Below, piece by piece: positions 1-5,491 of a stretch of 5,491 nt of DNA. Origin of the DNA: Verrucomicrobiota bacterium (lineage in GTDB: Bacteria; Verrucomicrobiota; Verrucomicrobiia; Opitutales; Opitutaceae); assembly GCA_030916665.1 (NCBI GenBank), contig JAUPWC010000679.1, positions 1 through 5,491 on the forward strand, written 5' to 3'. The notes beneath the pieces are model-generated. The model was given only the letters and a program-made list of their open reading frames with translations, did not search any database and was not told where the DNA came from. Made by a program: the position numbers and the translations under genes. The stretch's first letter is position 1. The number at the start of each line of letters is the position of its first letter.

Positions 1-288
1 CTGCTCGGCCATCCACACGGTGCCGAAGCCGCCCTCGCCGATTTTCTCCAGCAACCGGTAGCGCCCCAGCCGGGTGCCGGGACTTTCCTCGGTGTCTGGC
101 GGCGCAGTTTCCTGCGTGCCCCCCGGGTCGGCCATGAAGCCCTCGGCCGCAGCGTGAGCGCTGAGCAGCTCCTGCAGTCGGGCGCGCAGGGCGGCGTCGG
201 TGCCGCAAACCCGGTCGAGGTAGGCGGCGCGTTCCGCCGGGGGCAGCGCGAGGGCCGAGGCAAACAGAGTGTCGTCGGGTGAGGACAT
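1..288 (-). CDS. Serine/threonine protein kinase, N-terminal part (cut by left edge)
   Basis: The minus-strand frame from ATG at 288-286 stays open to base 1 and gives 96 residues. Residues 1-51 form the leader seen on Planctomycetes/Verrucomicrobia Ser/Thr kinases: LFASALALPPAERAAYLDR, then LRARLQELLSAH and GF. A low-complexity linker (about 53-72) follows. The Hanks-type kinase domain begins at LGRYRLLEKIG, and the glycine-rich ATP loop GEGGFGTVW (84-92) is intact. The catalytic Lys, HRD and DFG motifs and any C-terminal sensor domain lie outside the window. The expected activity is phosphorylation of proteins on Ser/Thr, possibly including its partner sigma factor. No Shine-Dalgarno sequence is visible before the ATG. 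The 129-base gap upstream includes a relatively AT-rich patch (about 361-397, plus-strand coordinates) that could hold a promoter, but I cannot define boxes. The family call is very secure; substrate and full architecture are unknown. Confidence 0.95.
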   Translation of the reverse strand, partial: MSSPDDTLFASALALPPAERAAYLDRVCGTDAALRARLQELLSAHAAAEGFMADPGGTQETAPPDTEESPGTRLGRYRLLEKIGEGGFGTVWMAEQ

Positions 289-417
289 ACGGCAGCACTT
301 CGGATCAGCCGCGCTCCCGTGAAACCCCGCCGGTGGTGGTCGCGTTCACTGGTTCCGAGGTTAATCCATCCAGGGCGGAGATGAATCCTAAAATCAGGCG
401 GCGGGCGGCAGGTGTGT

Positions 418-2277
418 TTAGAAGCCGCGCTGGAGCGCGCCGTGCCAAGTGTGGCTGTCCTGGCCGCGGCGGGGCAGGCCGAAATCGTAACCGAGGGTGA
501 GGCCCCAGTGTTCGCGGAGCCGTAGGCTGGCCCGCACTCCCAGATCGAGGCGGTCGCCCAGGCCGTCGGCCGGATGGATGGTGACCGGGGTGGAGGCCGT
601 GCCGGCGAGCCGCCCGGTGAGGGCGCGGGTGTCGTCGCTCAGTTCCAGCTGATACGCGGCGTCGAGCGCGAGATTCACGCGCCAGCCGTGCCAGGTGGGA
701 TTGAGGACCACGGTGAAGCCGGTCTGACCGGCCAGCGAGCGCGCCTGCTGGCCTTCGAAGAGGAAATTCAGGCCGGGCACGCCCTGCTCGGCGTAGAGGC
801 CGGTTTTGACCCGGGCCTGGCGCAGGCCCAGCCAGGGCACGACCAAGCCGCCGGCCACGGGAGCCACCCAGCCGGCGCGGAGGCGGCTGCCGTAATGGTG
901 GGCGGAGAGGCGTCCGGTGGTGGCCAGTCCGTCCAGCGAGGTGGTGCGGACCAGCGATCGGGAATCATGCGCACCCCAATCAAGGGCCAGATCGGCAAAC
1001 CAACGGGCGCTCCGCCAGCGGGCGTAGGTCGAGAGGGTGTGCCCTCGGGCGGAGAACGAGGCCCGGCCCGGGGTGAGGTGCGCGACTTGCCCGACGCTCA
1101 GCGCGAGGCCGGCCGTGAGCGAGTCGGTCAGGCCGCCGTCGAGGCCGATGCTCTGCACGCGGAGATCGTGTTCGCCGGAGGCGGTCAGCGCGGTGGCGTC
1201 CTGGCCGCCGGTCCCGTGCGTGTGGCGGAACCAGGCGGAACTGCCCGGCCGGGTGGGAGTGGCGAGGGTGCGGGCATCGAGGCGCTGATCAATGATGCGG
1301 GCCGTGAGGCCGGTCCAGGCGAGGAGCGAGTCCGCCTGGGGCACGGCGGTGCCCAGCGTGAGCTCGGGCTGCGTGGCTTCGCCCAGGGCGAGGGCGATCA
1401 ACCGGTGGGCGCGGGTGGTGGGGTGGATGCCGTCCCAAAAGAGGTAGTTGCTTTCGTTCCCCGGATTCTGGCCGTGGATGAGCTGGCCCAGGTATTCCTG
1501 TTGGGTGACGCTGAAGCCGAAGGTGGCGGCGCGGTCGAGGATGGTGCCGAACAGAGCGTTCAGATCGAGCGCGGTGAGCCGGCCTCCCGTCGGCACACTC
1601 AACGCATGGAGCCGCTGGCTGAGCTCGGTGTTGAACGCCTGCACCCCCGCCGAGGCCAGCGGGGCCGCGGGGGCGGCAGTGCCGGTGGTGAAGCGCGCGG
1701 TCTTGGCCAGGTCGGGCAGATTGAGCACGACCACCTGGCGAGCCCCGGCGCCATAGAGATCGCGCGCCGACGTGGCGACCGCGGTGGCGGCGGCGGTCGC
1801 CGTGGCGCCGACGGCGGCGAAGTTCTGGTTCGCCGGAACGCTGATCGTGTTGAGCAGGTCGTTGGCCCCGGCGAGGATGACGAACAGATCCCGGTCGCCA
1901 GGGGTGAGGCCGCGCTGCTGCATCATCCCGAGTTGGAGCGCGAGGGCAGGTGGCACGGTGCTGCTGCCGGCGGCGGAGGCTCCGCCAAAGGCGAAGTTGA
2001 GGTTGGTGCGCACGGTGGGGCCCGCGGTGGTGGCCAGGGCGAGCGGGCCGGCAAACTGTTCCGTGAAAACCGGGCCGTTGGAGAAGCGTCCGTTGAAGTA
2101 GTAGGGCGCGGGAGGCTGGGTGCCGGACGTGACGACGGAGAGGTTGCCGGTGTCGCTCAGGCTGTCGCCGAAGAAAAAGTATCCGGTGTAGGCGCGCGGC
2201 GTCTGGGCCGGGGCGGTGGGCGCGCCGAGGGAGAGGGCGGCGCCGACGAGGAGCACAAGGGTCGGGGTGGTTTTCAT
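418..2277 (-). CDS. GDSL/SGNH esterase autotransporter (EstA-like, surface-displayed)
   Basis: This 619-residue protein is a predicted surface lipase/esterase that secretes itself by the type V (autotransporter) route. Residues 1-24 are a signal peptide, probably cleaved after APA. The passenger (about 28-300) carries the SGNH blocks: block I FFFGDSLSDTGN with nucleophile Ser39; FNGRFSNGP (61-69); block II NFAFGGASA (oxyanion Gly98/99); block III AGAND with Asn139; and block V WDGIHPTTRAH with Asp282 and His285. All catalytic residues are therefore present. A likely pore-spanning helix (about 316-335) leads into an autotransporter beta-barrel (about 345-619) of alternating polar/hydrophobic strands that ends in a terminal Phe619, as the BAM signal requires. 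There are no cysteines, which suits an exported protein. The length matches EstA-type enzymes. The start is set by the signal peptide; no Shine-Dalgarno is seen. The stop is TAA at 420-418. Substrate is unknown; short-chain or membrane lipid esters are typical of the family. Confidence 0.93.
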   Translation of the reverse strand: MKTTPTLVLLVGAALSLGAPTAPAQTPRAYTGYFFFGDSLSDTGNLSVVTSGTQPPAPYYFNGRFSNGPVFTEQFAGPLALATTAGPTVRTNLNFAFGGASAAGSSTVPPALALQLGMMQQRGLTPGDRDLFVILAGANDLLNTISVPANQNFAAVGATATAAATAVATSARDLYGAGARQVVVLNLPDLAKTARFTTGTAAPAAPLASAGVQAFNTELSQRLHALSVPTGGRLTALDLNALFGTILDRAATFGFSVTQQEYLGQLIHGQNPGNESNYLFWDGIHPTTRAHRLIALALGEATQPELTLGTAVPQADSLLAWTGLTARIIDQRLDARTLATPTRPGSSAWFRHTHGTGGQDATALTASGEHDLRVQSIGLDGGLTDSLTAGLALSVGQVAHLTPGRASFSARGHTLSTYARWRSARWFADLALDWGAHDSRSLVRTTSLDGLATTGRLSAHHYGSRLRAGWVAPVAGGLVVPWLGLRQARVKTGLYAEQGVPGLNFLFEGQQARSLAGQTGFTVVLNPTWHGWRVNLALDAAYQLELSDDTRALTGRLAGTASTPVTIHPADGLGDRLDLGVRASLRLREHWGLTLGYDFGLPRRGQDSHTWHGALQRGF

Positions 2278-2353
2278 GGGGAAAGCGGCGGATGGCGGCA
2301 GCTCTTACTGCGAGAAAATCCGCGGGTAGGGATCATGGGGGGAGGATTTTTTG

Positions 2354-2388
2354 TCCGCCGCGGGTGCGCGCCCTCGCGACGAGGCGGA
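2354..2388. repeat. GC-rich inverted repeat directly after lipoprotein stop codon
   Basis: The outer arms TCCGC (2354-2358) and GCGGA (2384-2388) can pair. Inside them CGC (2359-2361) pairs with GCG (2376-2378) and GGG (2362-2364) pairs with CCC (2371-2373), closing a six-base loop; the bulges are all on one side. In the minus-strand transcript the hairpin starts at the first base after the TGA of the lipoprotein gene. It is followed by C and six A (bases 2352-2347), not by a U tract, so it does not fit a standard intrinsic terminator in either direction. It could instead mark or protect the 3' end of the ankyrin-lipoprotein message. The pairing is seen in the sequence; the role is a guess. 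Confidence 0.4.
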
Positions 2389-3159
2389 TCAGCGGGCCTT
2401 GGCCGCGGGCTTCAGATGCAAATCCGCCAGGGGCGCGAGATCCAGGGTGAGATCGTGGCGGATGCCGGTTTCGTCCTTGAAGCGCAGGAGCAAGCGCCGC
2501 GGGCCGGGGGTGACAGGGAAAAAAAGACTTCCGGAGAGGGACGCCCCGGGAGGGAGGGACGCGGGCAGGACCAGGCGTCGCCGGGCGAATTCCTCGCGGA
2601 TGGCGTGTCGGGCCACGAGCACCCGCACGCCGCTGCCGAGAGCGACCAAGGGAATGGCGAGGAATCCTGCTGCGCCGAGCGAGACCGCGGAGACGGATCC
2701 GCCGTAAAAATTGGCCAGGAAGAGGGCGCCTGATCCGAGCCACGCGGCGGTGGCCCCTGTGCCGATGGCGATGTGGAGGCCGGAGCGCTTCGCAACCTTC
2801 AGGCGAACACGGCTCAGTTTGTCCAGCTCCCAAGGATCGGTGCCGAGAAAGTTGCTGGCGCCGATCTGATCGGCCAGAACGACGGTATCAAGGCGGAGAG
2901 CCGTTGTGCCGGGGTTGGTCAGGGTGACGAGGTATTCGTCCCAATAAGCGTCGCGCTTCCAGGAACCCGGGCCGCGGAAGACGACGACGGCGTGCAGTGT
3001 GGCGGTGGCGGCGGGACTCGCGGTCTGGAGATTGAGGGAGGGAGGTGCCGCCGTGTCGGTTTTGGGCATGAGCTTGTATTTGGCGGTGACGCACCCGGTG
3101 AGCGGGAGACACGCGAGGAGCAACAGGGCGGCGAAGAGCCGGGGGGAGCAGCGGTTCAT
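2389..3159 (-). CDS. Hypothetical lipoprotein with internal transmembrane hairpin
   Basis: This 256-residue protein is not recognised as a named family. Its N-terminus is a type II signal peptide with lipobox LTGC; Cys23 is the likely lipidated residue. The +2 residue is Val, not Asp, which under the E. coli Lol rule favours the outer membrane. Residues about 55-98 look beta-rich (strands around LHAVVVF, EYLVTLTN and LRLDTVVLAD), resembling an Ig-like strand pattern. A charged helix (110-125, ELDKLSRVRLKVAKR) follows. Two long hydrophobic segments (about 127-151 and 156-182) look like a membrane hairpin with a FYGGS turn. A basic stretch (RHAIREEFARRR) then leads into a second beta-rich part (197-245, including PPGASLSGSLFFP). 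The ATG overlaps the TGA of the upstream ankyrin gene (ATGA), implying coupled translation; there is no Shine-Dalgarno. The coding call is strong because of the signal sequence and the overlap. Function is unknown; an envelope partner of the ankyrin protein is an inference. Confidence 0.85.
   Translation of the reverse strand: MNRCSPRLFAALLLLACLPLTGCVTAKYKLMPKTDTAAPPSLNLQTASPAATATLHAVVVFRGPGSWKRDAYWDEYLVTLTNPGTTALRLDTVVLADQIGASNFLGTDPWELDKLSRVRLKVAKRSGLHIAIGTGATAAWLGSGALFLANFYGGSVSAVSLGAAGFLAIPLVALGSGVRVLVARHAIREEFARRRLVLPASLPPGASLSGSLFFPVTPGPRRLLLRFKDETGIRHDLTLDLAPLADLHLKPAAKAR
3156..3159 (-). promoter_or_regulatory. ATGA stop/start overlap (translational coupling site)
   Basis: On the minus strand the lipoprotein ATG (3159-3157) and the ankyrin-protein TGA (3158-3156) share two bases as ATGA. 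The region upstream of this ATG (TTCACCCAATCCATCCCGCCC on the minus strand, split here as TTCACCCAATCC then ATCCCGCCC) has no purine-rich ribosome site. Reinitiation by ribosomes finishing the ankyrin gene is therefore the likely way the lipoprotein is made, which implies one shared message and linked expression. Confidence 0.75.
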
Positions 3160-4931
3160 GGGCGGGATGGATTGGGTGAAACGAACAGGGCGACCACCTC
3201 TGGATGACCGGCGGCGAGCGCGAGATCGCGCGGGGTGAGGCCGCGGTCGTTGCGGAGGTCGCGGGTGGCGCCGAGGGAGAGCAGCAGCTCGACCGACTCC
3301 CGGGCGCCGGCTTCGGCGGCATAGTGCAGGGCGGTGTTGCGGAGACGGTCATGGGCGTCGAGGTCGGCGTGGTTCGCCGCCAGCAGGCGGATGATTTCGA
3401 GATAGGCGGTGGTTGGCGCTTTGGTGAGGCGGTAGCTGGAATTAATCCCCGCAGCCGTCGGAGTGGGTTGGGCGGGCTGCGCGCGGATCGCCCAAATGAT
3501 CGTCGTGCCCCGCGTGGCGCGGTCGCGGGCCTCCGGCGAGGCGCCGTGTTCCAGCAACAAGGCGACCATGGGGGGATGGCCGCTGCCCACGGCCTCGAGC
3601 AGCGGGGTGTTGAGACCCGGGGTGTCGCCCTCCACCGGCTCGCGCCGCGCGAGAAGCAAGCGGGCGACGCGCAGCGCATTGGTCGTGGCGGCGACGCGCA
3701 GCGGGCCCTTGCCGAAGTCGGTGCGCGCCCGCAGGCTGGCGCCCTGTTGGAGCAGATACTCGACCGTCTCGAGCCGGTCCTTTTCCATGGCGCTGAGCAG
3801 GGGCGTGAATCCGGCCTCGTCGGCCAGTTCCAGGCCGGCGCGGGCTTCCACCAGGATTTTCACTGCGTCGAGTTGCCCGGCGGCGGCGGCGCGATTCAGA
3901 GGCGTGCACAACCAGCGGTCGAGGCAGTCGGCCCGTGCGCCCCGTTCCAGCAACAGGCGCACCAGGGTGCTCCGGCCGCGGGCGGCGGCCAAGTGCAGGG
4001 CCTGGGCCTGCACGCGGTTGGCCGTGTCGGCTCGCGCCCCCCGGTCCAGGAGCAGCCGCCCCACGTCGTCCTGCTCAAACATCACCGCCGTCATCAAAGG
4101 GGTGACCCCACCCGCTTCCATCGACATGCCGGTCATCACGCCGAAGGAGCTGACAAAGAGGCGCTCGCGCTCCGCGCCGTGGGCCAGCAGCGCCTCGACG
4201 GCAGGCAGGTTGCCGGCTTGCACCGCGGCGTGGAGCGGCGGGGTGGCGATGCCGGGTTCGCGGGGGTTGACGGGCAGGCCGGCGGCAACCAGGCGGTTGA
4301 TCGCTTCCGCGCCAAAACCGTTGCGCGCGGCCGCGCCGAGCAGGTGGTCCGTGACCTTGTCTGGCGAACGAATGTGCTTCGTGCCGTCGGGCAACAGCAG
4401 GGCGATGATGCGGCTTTTGCGTGCGACAAGTTCGGCGGGCAGCGGGGAAAGGTAGCGGCGCAAATCGTCAAGAAGCCTTGCGGGATCCTTCTGTCCCGTG
4501 AGGGAGAGGTCCGGTTTTCCCGGTTGGCCGGCCGCGACCACCAGTTGCTTTTGCCAGCGGACGAGTTCGGGGAAGTCCCGGGTCCGGGTTTCGAGCGTGG
4601 CGCGGTCCCACTCGAGCGCGGCGGCGAGCGGCGAGGTGGCGTTCACGGCCAGGTGCGGATCGGCCCCGGAACCCAGCAGCCAGGCGACGAGTTCGGGGTG
4701 GCCTTCCTGGGCGGCCAGCAGCAGGAGCGATTGCTTCGAGAATTTGGAGGCCAGCAGGCTGGGATGCGTTGCGGCCAACTGTTTCGCCTGGTGCGGGTCA
4801 CCCTGCTCGACGGCCTGCGCCAAGCGCGCCCACTCCGGGGAGTCCGGCCCGGGCTCCGGGTCCGCGGCCAAGGCGCCTGACACGATCAGGCCCGAGAGAA
4901 GGAGCAGGCGAAAACCGGGAGGGCAGACCAT
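3156..4931 (-). CDS. Secreted ankyrin-repeat protein
   Basis: This 591-residue protein has a Sec signal peptide (hydrophobic FRLLLLSGLIVSGALA, cleavage likely after residue 22), so it should act in the periplasm or outside the cell. The mature part is almost wholly ankyrin repeats, which mediate protein binding. Repeats with TPL-h-hAA and VxxLLxxGA signatures can be seen at about 67-97, 193-223, 229-256, 276-306, 309-338, 342-372, 375-405, 408-437 (degenerate), 441-472, 475-527 (interrupted), 531-561 and 564-587. Two repeats seem split between their helices: PLAAALEW (101-108) resumes at RIIALLL (174-180) after about 65 residues, and the 475-527 repeat has about 20 extra residues. No catalytic domain is seen. 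The start is fixed by the signal peptide; an AGGA lies 15 bases upstream, too far for a good ribosome site. It overlaps the next gene by ATGA. Role: scaffold, inhibitor or chaperone for an envelope partner is inference only. Confidence 0.93.
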   Translation of the reverse strand: MVCPPGFRLLLLSGLIVSGALAADPEPGPDSPEWARLAQAVEQGDPHQAKQLAATHPSLLASKFSKQSLLLLAAQEGHPELVAWLLGSGADPHLAVNATSPLAAALEWDRATLETRTRDFPELVRWQKQLVVAAGQPGKPDLSLTGQKDPARLLDDLRRYLSPLPAELVARKSRIIALLLPDGTKHIRSPDKVTDHLLGAAARNGFGAEAINRLVAAGLPVNPREPGIATPPLHAAVQAGNLPAVEALLAHGAERERLFVSSFGVMTGMSMEAGGVTPLMTAVMFEQDDVGRLLLDRGARADTANRVQAQALHLAAARGRSTLVRLLLERGARADCLDRWLCTPLNRAAAAGQLDAVKILVEARAGLELADEAGFTPLLSAMEKDRLETVEYLLQQGASLRARTDFGKGPLRVAATTNALRVARLLLARREPVEGDTPGLNTPLLEAVGSGHPPMVALLLEHGASPEARDRATRGTTIIWAIRAQPAQPTPTAAGINSSYRLTKAPTTAYLEIIRLLAANHADLDAHDRLRNTALHYAAEAGARESVELLLSLGATRDLRNDRGLTPRDLALAAGHPEVVALFVSPNPSRP

Positions 4932-4939
4932 GATGGCAC

Positions 4940-5059
4940 TCAGGTTTCCTGCGGTTCAGTGACCACGAGGAGCGTGAGCAGGGCGAGGATGATAAGGGCA
5001 GTCAGCATGGCCGTGGGTGGCTGTATGCTACTGCGAAGTTTTACGTGGATTCGGATCAT
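4940..5059 (-). CDS. Possible single-helix membrane microprotein (22 or 39 residues)
   Basis: In the gap between the sigma factor and the ankyrin gene, a minus-strand frame begins at ATG 5059-5057 (39 residues) or at an in-frame ATG 5008-5006 (22 residues) and ends at TGA 4942-4940. The shorter form starts MLTALIILALLTLL, an almost perfect transmembrane helix, and ends in the polar tail TEPQET. The longer form adds a basic stretch (MIRIHVKLRSS). Codon third positions in the shorter form are mostly G or C (16 of 21 by hand count), as in the neighbours; the extension is less biased, favouring the inner start. The stop lies 8 bases before the ankyrin ATG, so it could be a leader peptide or a co-translated small membrane protein. 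It has no Shine-Dalgarno at either start and no family I recognise (it resembles KdpF only in being tiny and hydrophobic, and no kdp genes are nearby). It may be chance. Confidence 0.3.
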   Translation of the reverse strand: MIRIHVKLRSSIQPPTAMLTALIILALLTLLVVTEPQET

Positions 5060-5113
5060 GCGATTTTCTGCCAGCGCATCACGGAACCGAGGGAGCCGGG
5101 TTGGCCGGCCGGA

Positions 5114-5491
5114 TCAGGCTCGACCGATTTCGCGGTAAAGCCAGGCGCGGGCGTAGGCCCAGTCGCGCTTGGCGGTGGGTTCGGAGATGTCGAGCATGCG
5201 GGCGGATTCCTCGATGGAGAAACCGGCGAAGTAGCGGAGCTTCACCAGCTCGGCCTTGCGGTTGTCATGGGCCGCCAGCTGGTCGAGGGCCTCATGCACG
5301 GCGAGCAGTTCGTCGCTGCTGACGGGAGCGGCGATTTCGATCCCGGGTGCGTCGGCGTCCACCCGCTGCTGGCCGCCGCCGTGACGCTGCGCCCGCTTGC
5401 GGCGGACCGACTCGATGAGGATGCGGCGCATCGCCTCGGCCGCCGCGGCGAAAAAATGCGCGCGGTTCCGCCAGTTGGGCTGGCTTTCTCC
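5114..5491 (-). CDS. ECF RNA polymerase sigma factor, TIGR02999/PF07638 type, C-terminal part (cut by right edge)
   Basis: The minus-strand frame is open from the window edge to TGA at 5116-5114 and shows 125 C-terminal residues. An ATG at 5431 lies inside the protein and is not the start: the frame continues upstream with WRNRAHFFAAAAEAMRRIL, a hallmark of this sigma family at the end of region 2. A basic linker (RRKRAQRHGGG) and a variable segment follow. Region 4 begins at ELLAVHEALDQLAAHDNRKAE, and its helix-turn-helix (LRYFAGFSIEESARMLDIS, then EPTAKRDWAYARAWLYREI) should bind the promoter -35 element. Relatives direct RNA polymerase to their own regulon and are commonly encoded beside Ser/Thr kinases; some related ECF factors are activated by phosphorylation of region 2. 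That part is outside the window, so the phospho-site cannot be read here. A kinase of the matching type lies about 4.8 kb downstream on the same strand. Confidence 0.96.
   Translation of the reverse strand, partial: GESQPNWRNRAHFFAAAAEAMRRILIESVRRKRAQRHGGGQQRVDADAPGIEIAAPVSSDELLAVHEALDQLAAHDNRKAELVKLRYFAGFSIEESARMLDISEPTAKRDWAYARAWLYREIGRA

Noticed and set aside
351..356. GGAACC on the minus strand as an ECF-type -35 box for the kinase gene
   Set aside because: GGAAC-like -35 elements are known for ECF sigma factors, but no matching -10 element at 16-17 bases is evident and no second copy at a comparable place was found in this window. One six-base match is not enough.
279..500. Plus-strand 73-codon frame over the kinase-esterase gap
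   Set aside because: It overlaps the kinase start and the esterase 3' end, is Arg/Gly-rich with no recognisable motif, and has no ribosome site.
2347..2388. Rho-independent terminator after the lipoprotein gene
   Set aside because: A stem can form, but the run beside it reads as A in the minus-strand transcript, and on the plus strand the T run lies before the stem. Neither direction gives stem then U tract.
574..2733. Plus-strand open frame of 719 codons across the esterase gene, the gap and part of the lipoprotein gene
   Set aside because: It lies exactly codon-on-codon antisense to both minus-strand genes. In that register stops need TTA, CTA or TCA codons in the real genes, which are rare in GC-rich DNA. 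The product is a Gly/Arg/Glu-rich string with no domain, while the minus strand has clear signal peptides and motifs.
3204..4880. Plus-strand open frame of 558 codons opposite the ankyrin gene
   Set aside because: It is in the same codon-on-codon antisense register and has a low-complexity Gly/Gln/Arg-rich product; the opposite strand has unmistakable ankyrin repeats.
5102..5109. GGCCGGCC-like palindrome just after the sigma factor stop
   Set aside because: A short GC palindrome is expected by chance in DNA this GC-rich; there is no loop or U tract to make a terminator.
5114..5431. Sigma factor starting at the ATG at 5431 as a complete 105-residue protein
   Set aside because: The same frame continues upstream to the window edge with the conserved WRNRAHFFAAAAEAM block of this sigma family, so the Met is internal and the gene is cut by the edge.

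Overview
This GC-rich window (roughly two thirds or more G+C by eye) carries five recognisable genes, all on the minus strand, plus one possible microprotein. The best fit is a diderm of the Planctomycetes-Verrucomicrobia group, most likely Verrucomicrobia of the Opitutaceae type. Three things suggest this: an ECF sigma factor of the TIGR02999/PF07638 type (region 4 ending RDWAYARAWLYREI), a serine/threonine kinase with the N-terminal leader usual for that group, and cell-envelope proteins that require an outer membrane. This assignment is inferred from protein families; no rRNA or other marker gene is present.

In transcription order (right to left): (1) the C-terminal part of the ECF sigma factor, cut by the right edge (5491-5114); (2) a 182-base gap that holds a possible small single-helix membrane peptide (5059 or 5008 to 4940); (3) a secreted ankyrin-repeat protein of 591 residues (4931-3156); (4) a 256-residue lipoprotein with an internal hydrophobic hairpin (3159-2389), joined to the ankyrin gene by an ATGA stop/start overlap; (5) a 110-base gap with an inverted repeat directly after the lipoprotein stop; (6) a GDSL/SGNH esterase autotransporter of 619 residues (2277-418); (7) a 129-base gap; (8) the first 96 residues of a Ser/Thr protein kinase, cut by the left edge in its glycine-rich loop (288-1).

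In Planctomycetes and Verrucomicrobia, sigma factors of this type are commonly next to a Ser/Thr kinase of this type. Here both are present in the same orientation but are separated by about 4.8 kb holding three exported proteins. The working reading, which is inference, is a sigma/kinase signalling pair with a cell-surface gene set between its two halves: a periplasmic ankyrin scaffold, a membrane-anchored lipoprotein and a surface-displayed esterase. The window alone cannot show whether these genes are targets of the pair or an unrelated insertion.

Long open frames on the plus strand (574-2733 and 3204-4880) are antisense shadows typical of GC-rich DNA. I saw no tRNA, rRNA, CRISPR array, transposase or convincing intrinsic terminator.
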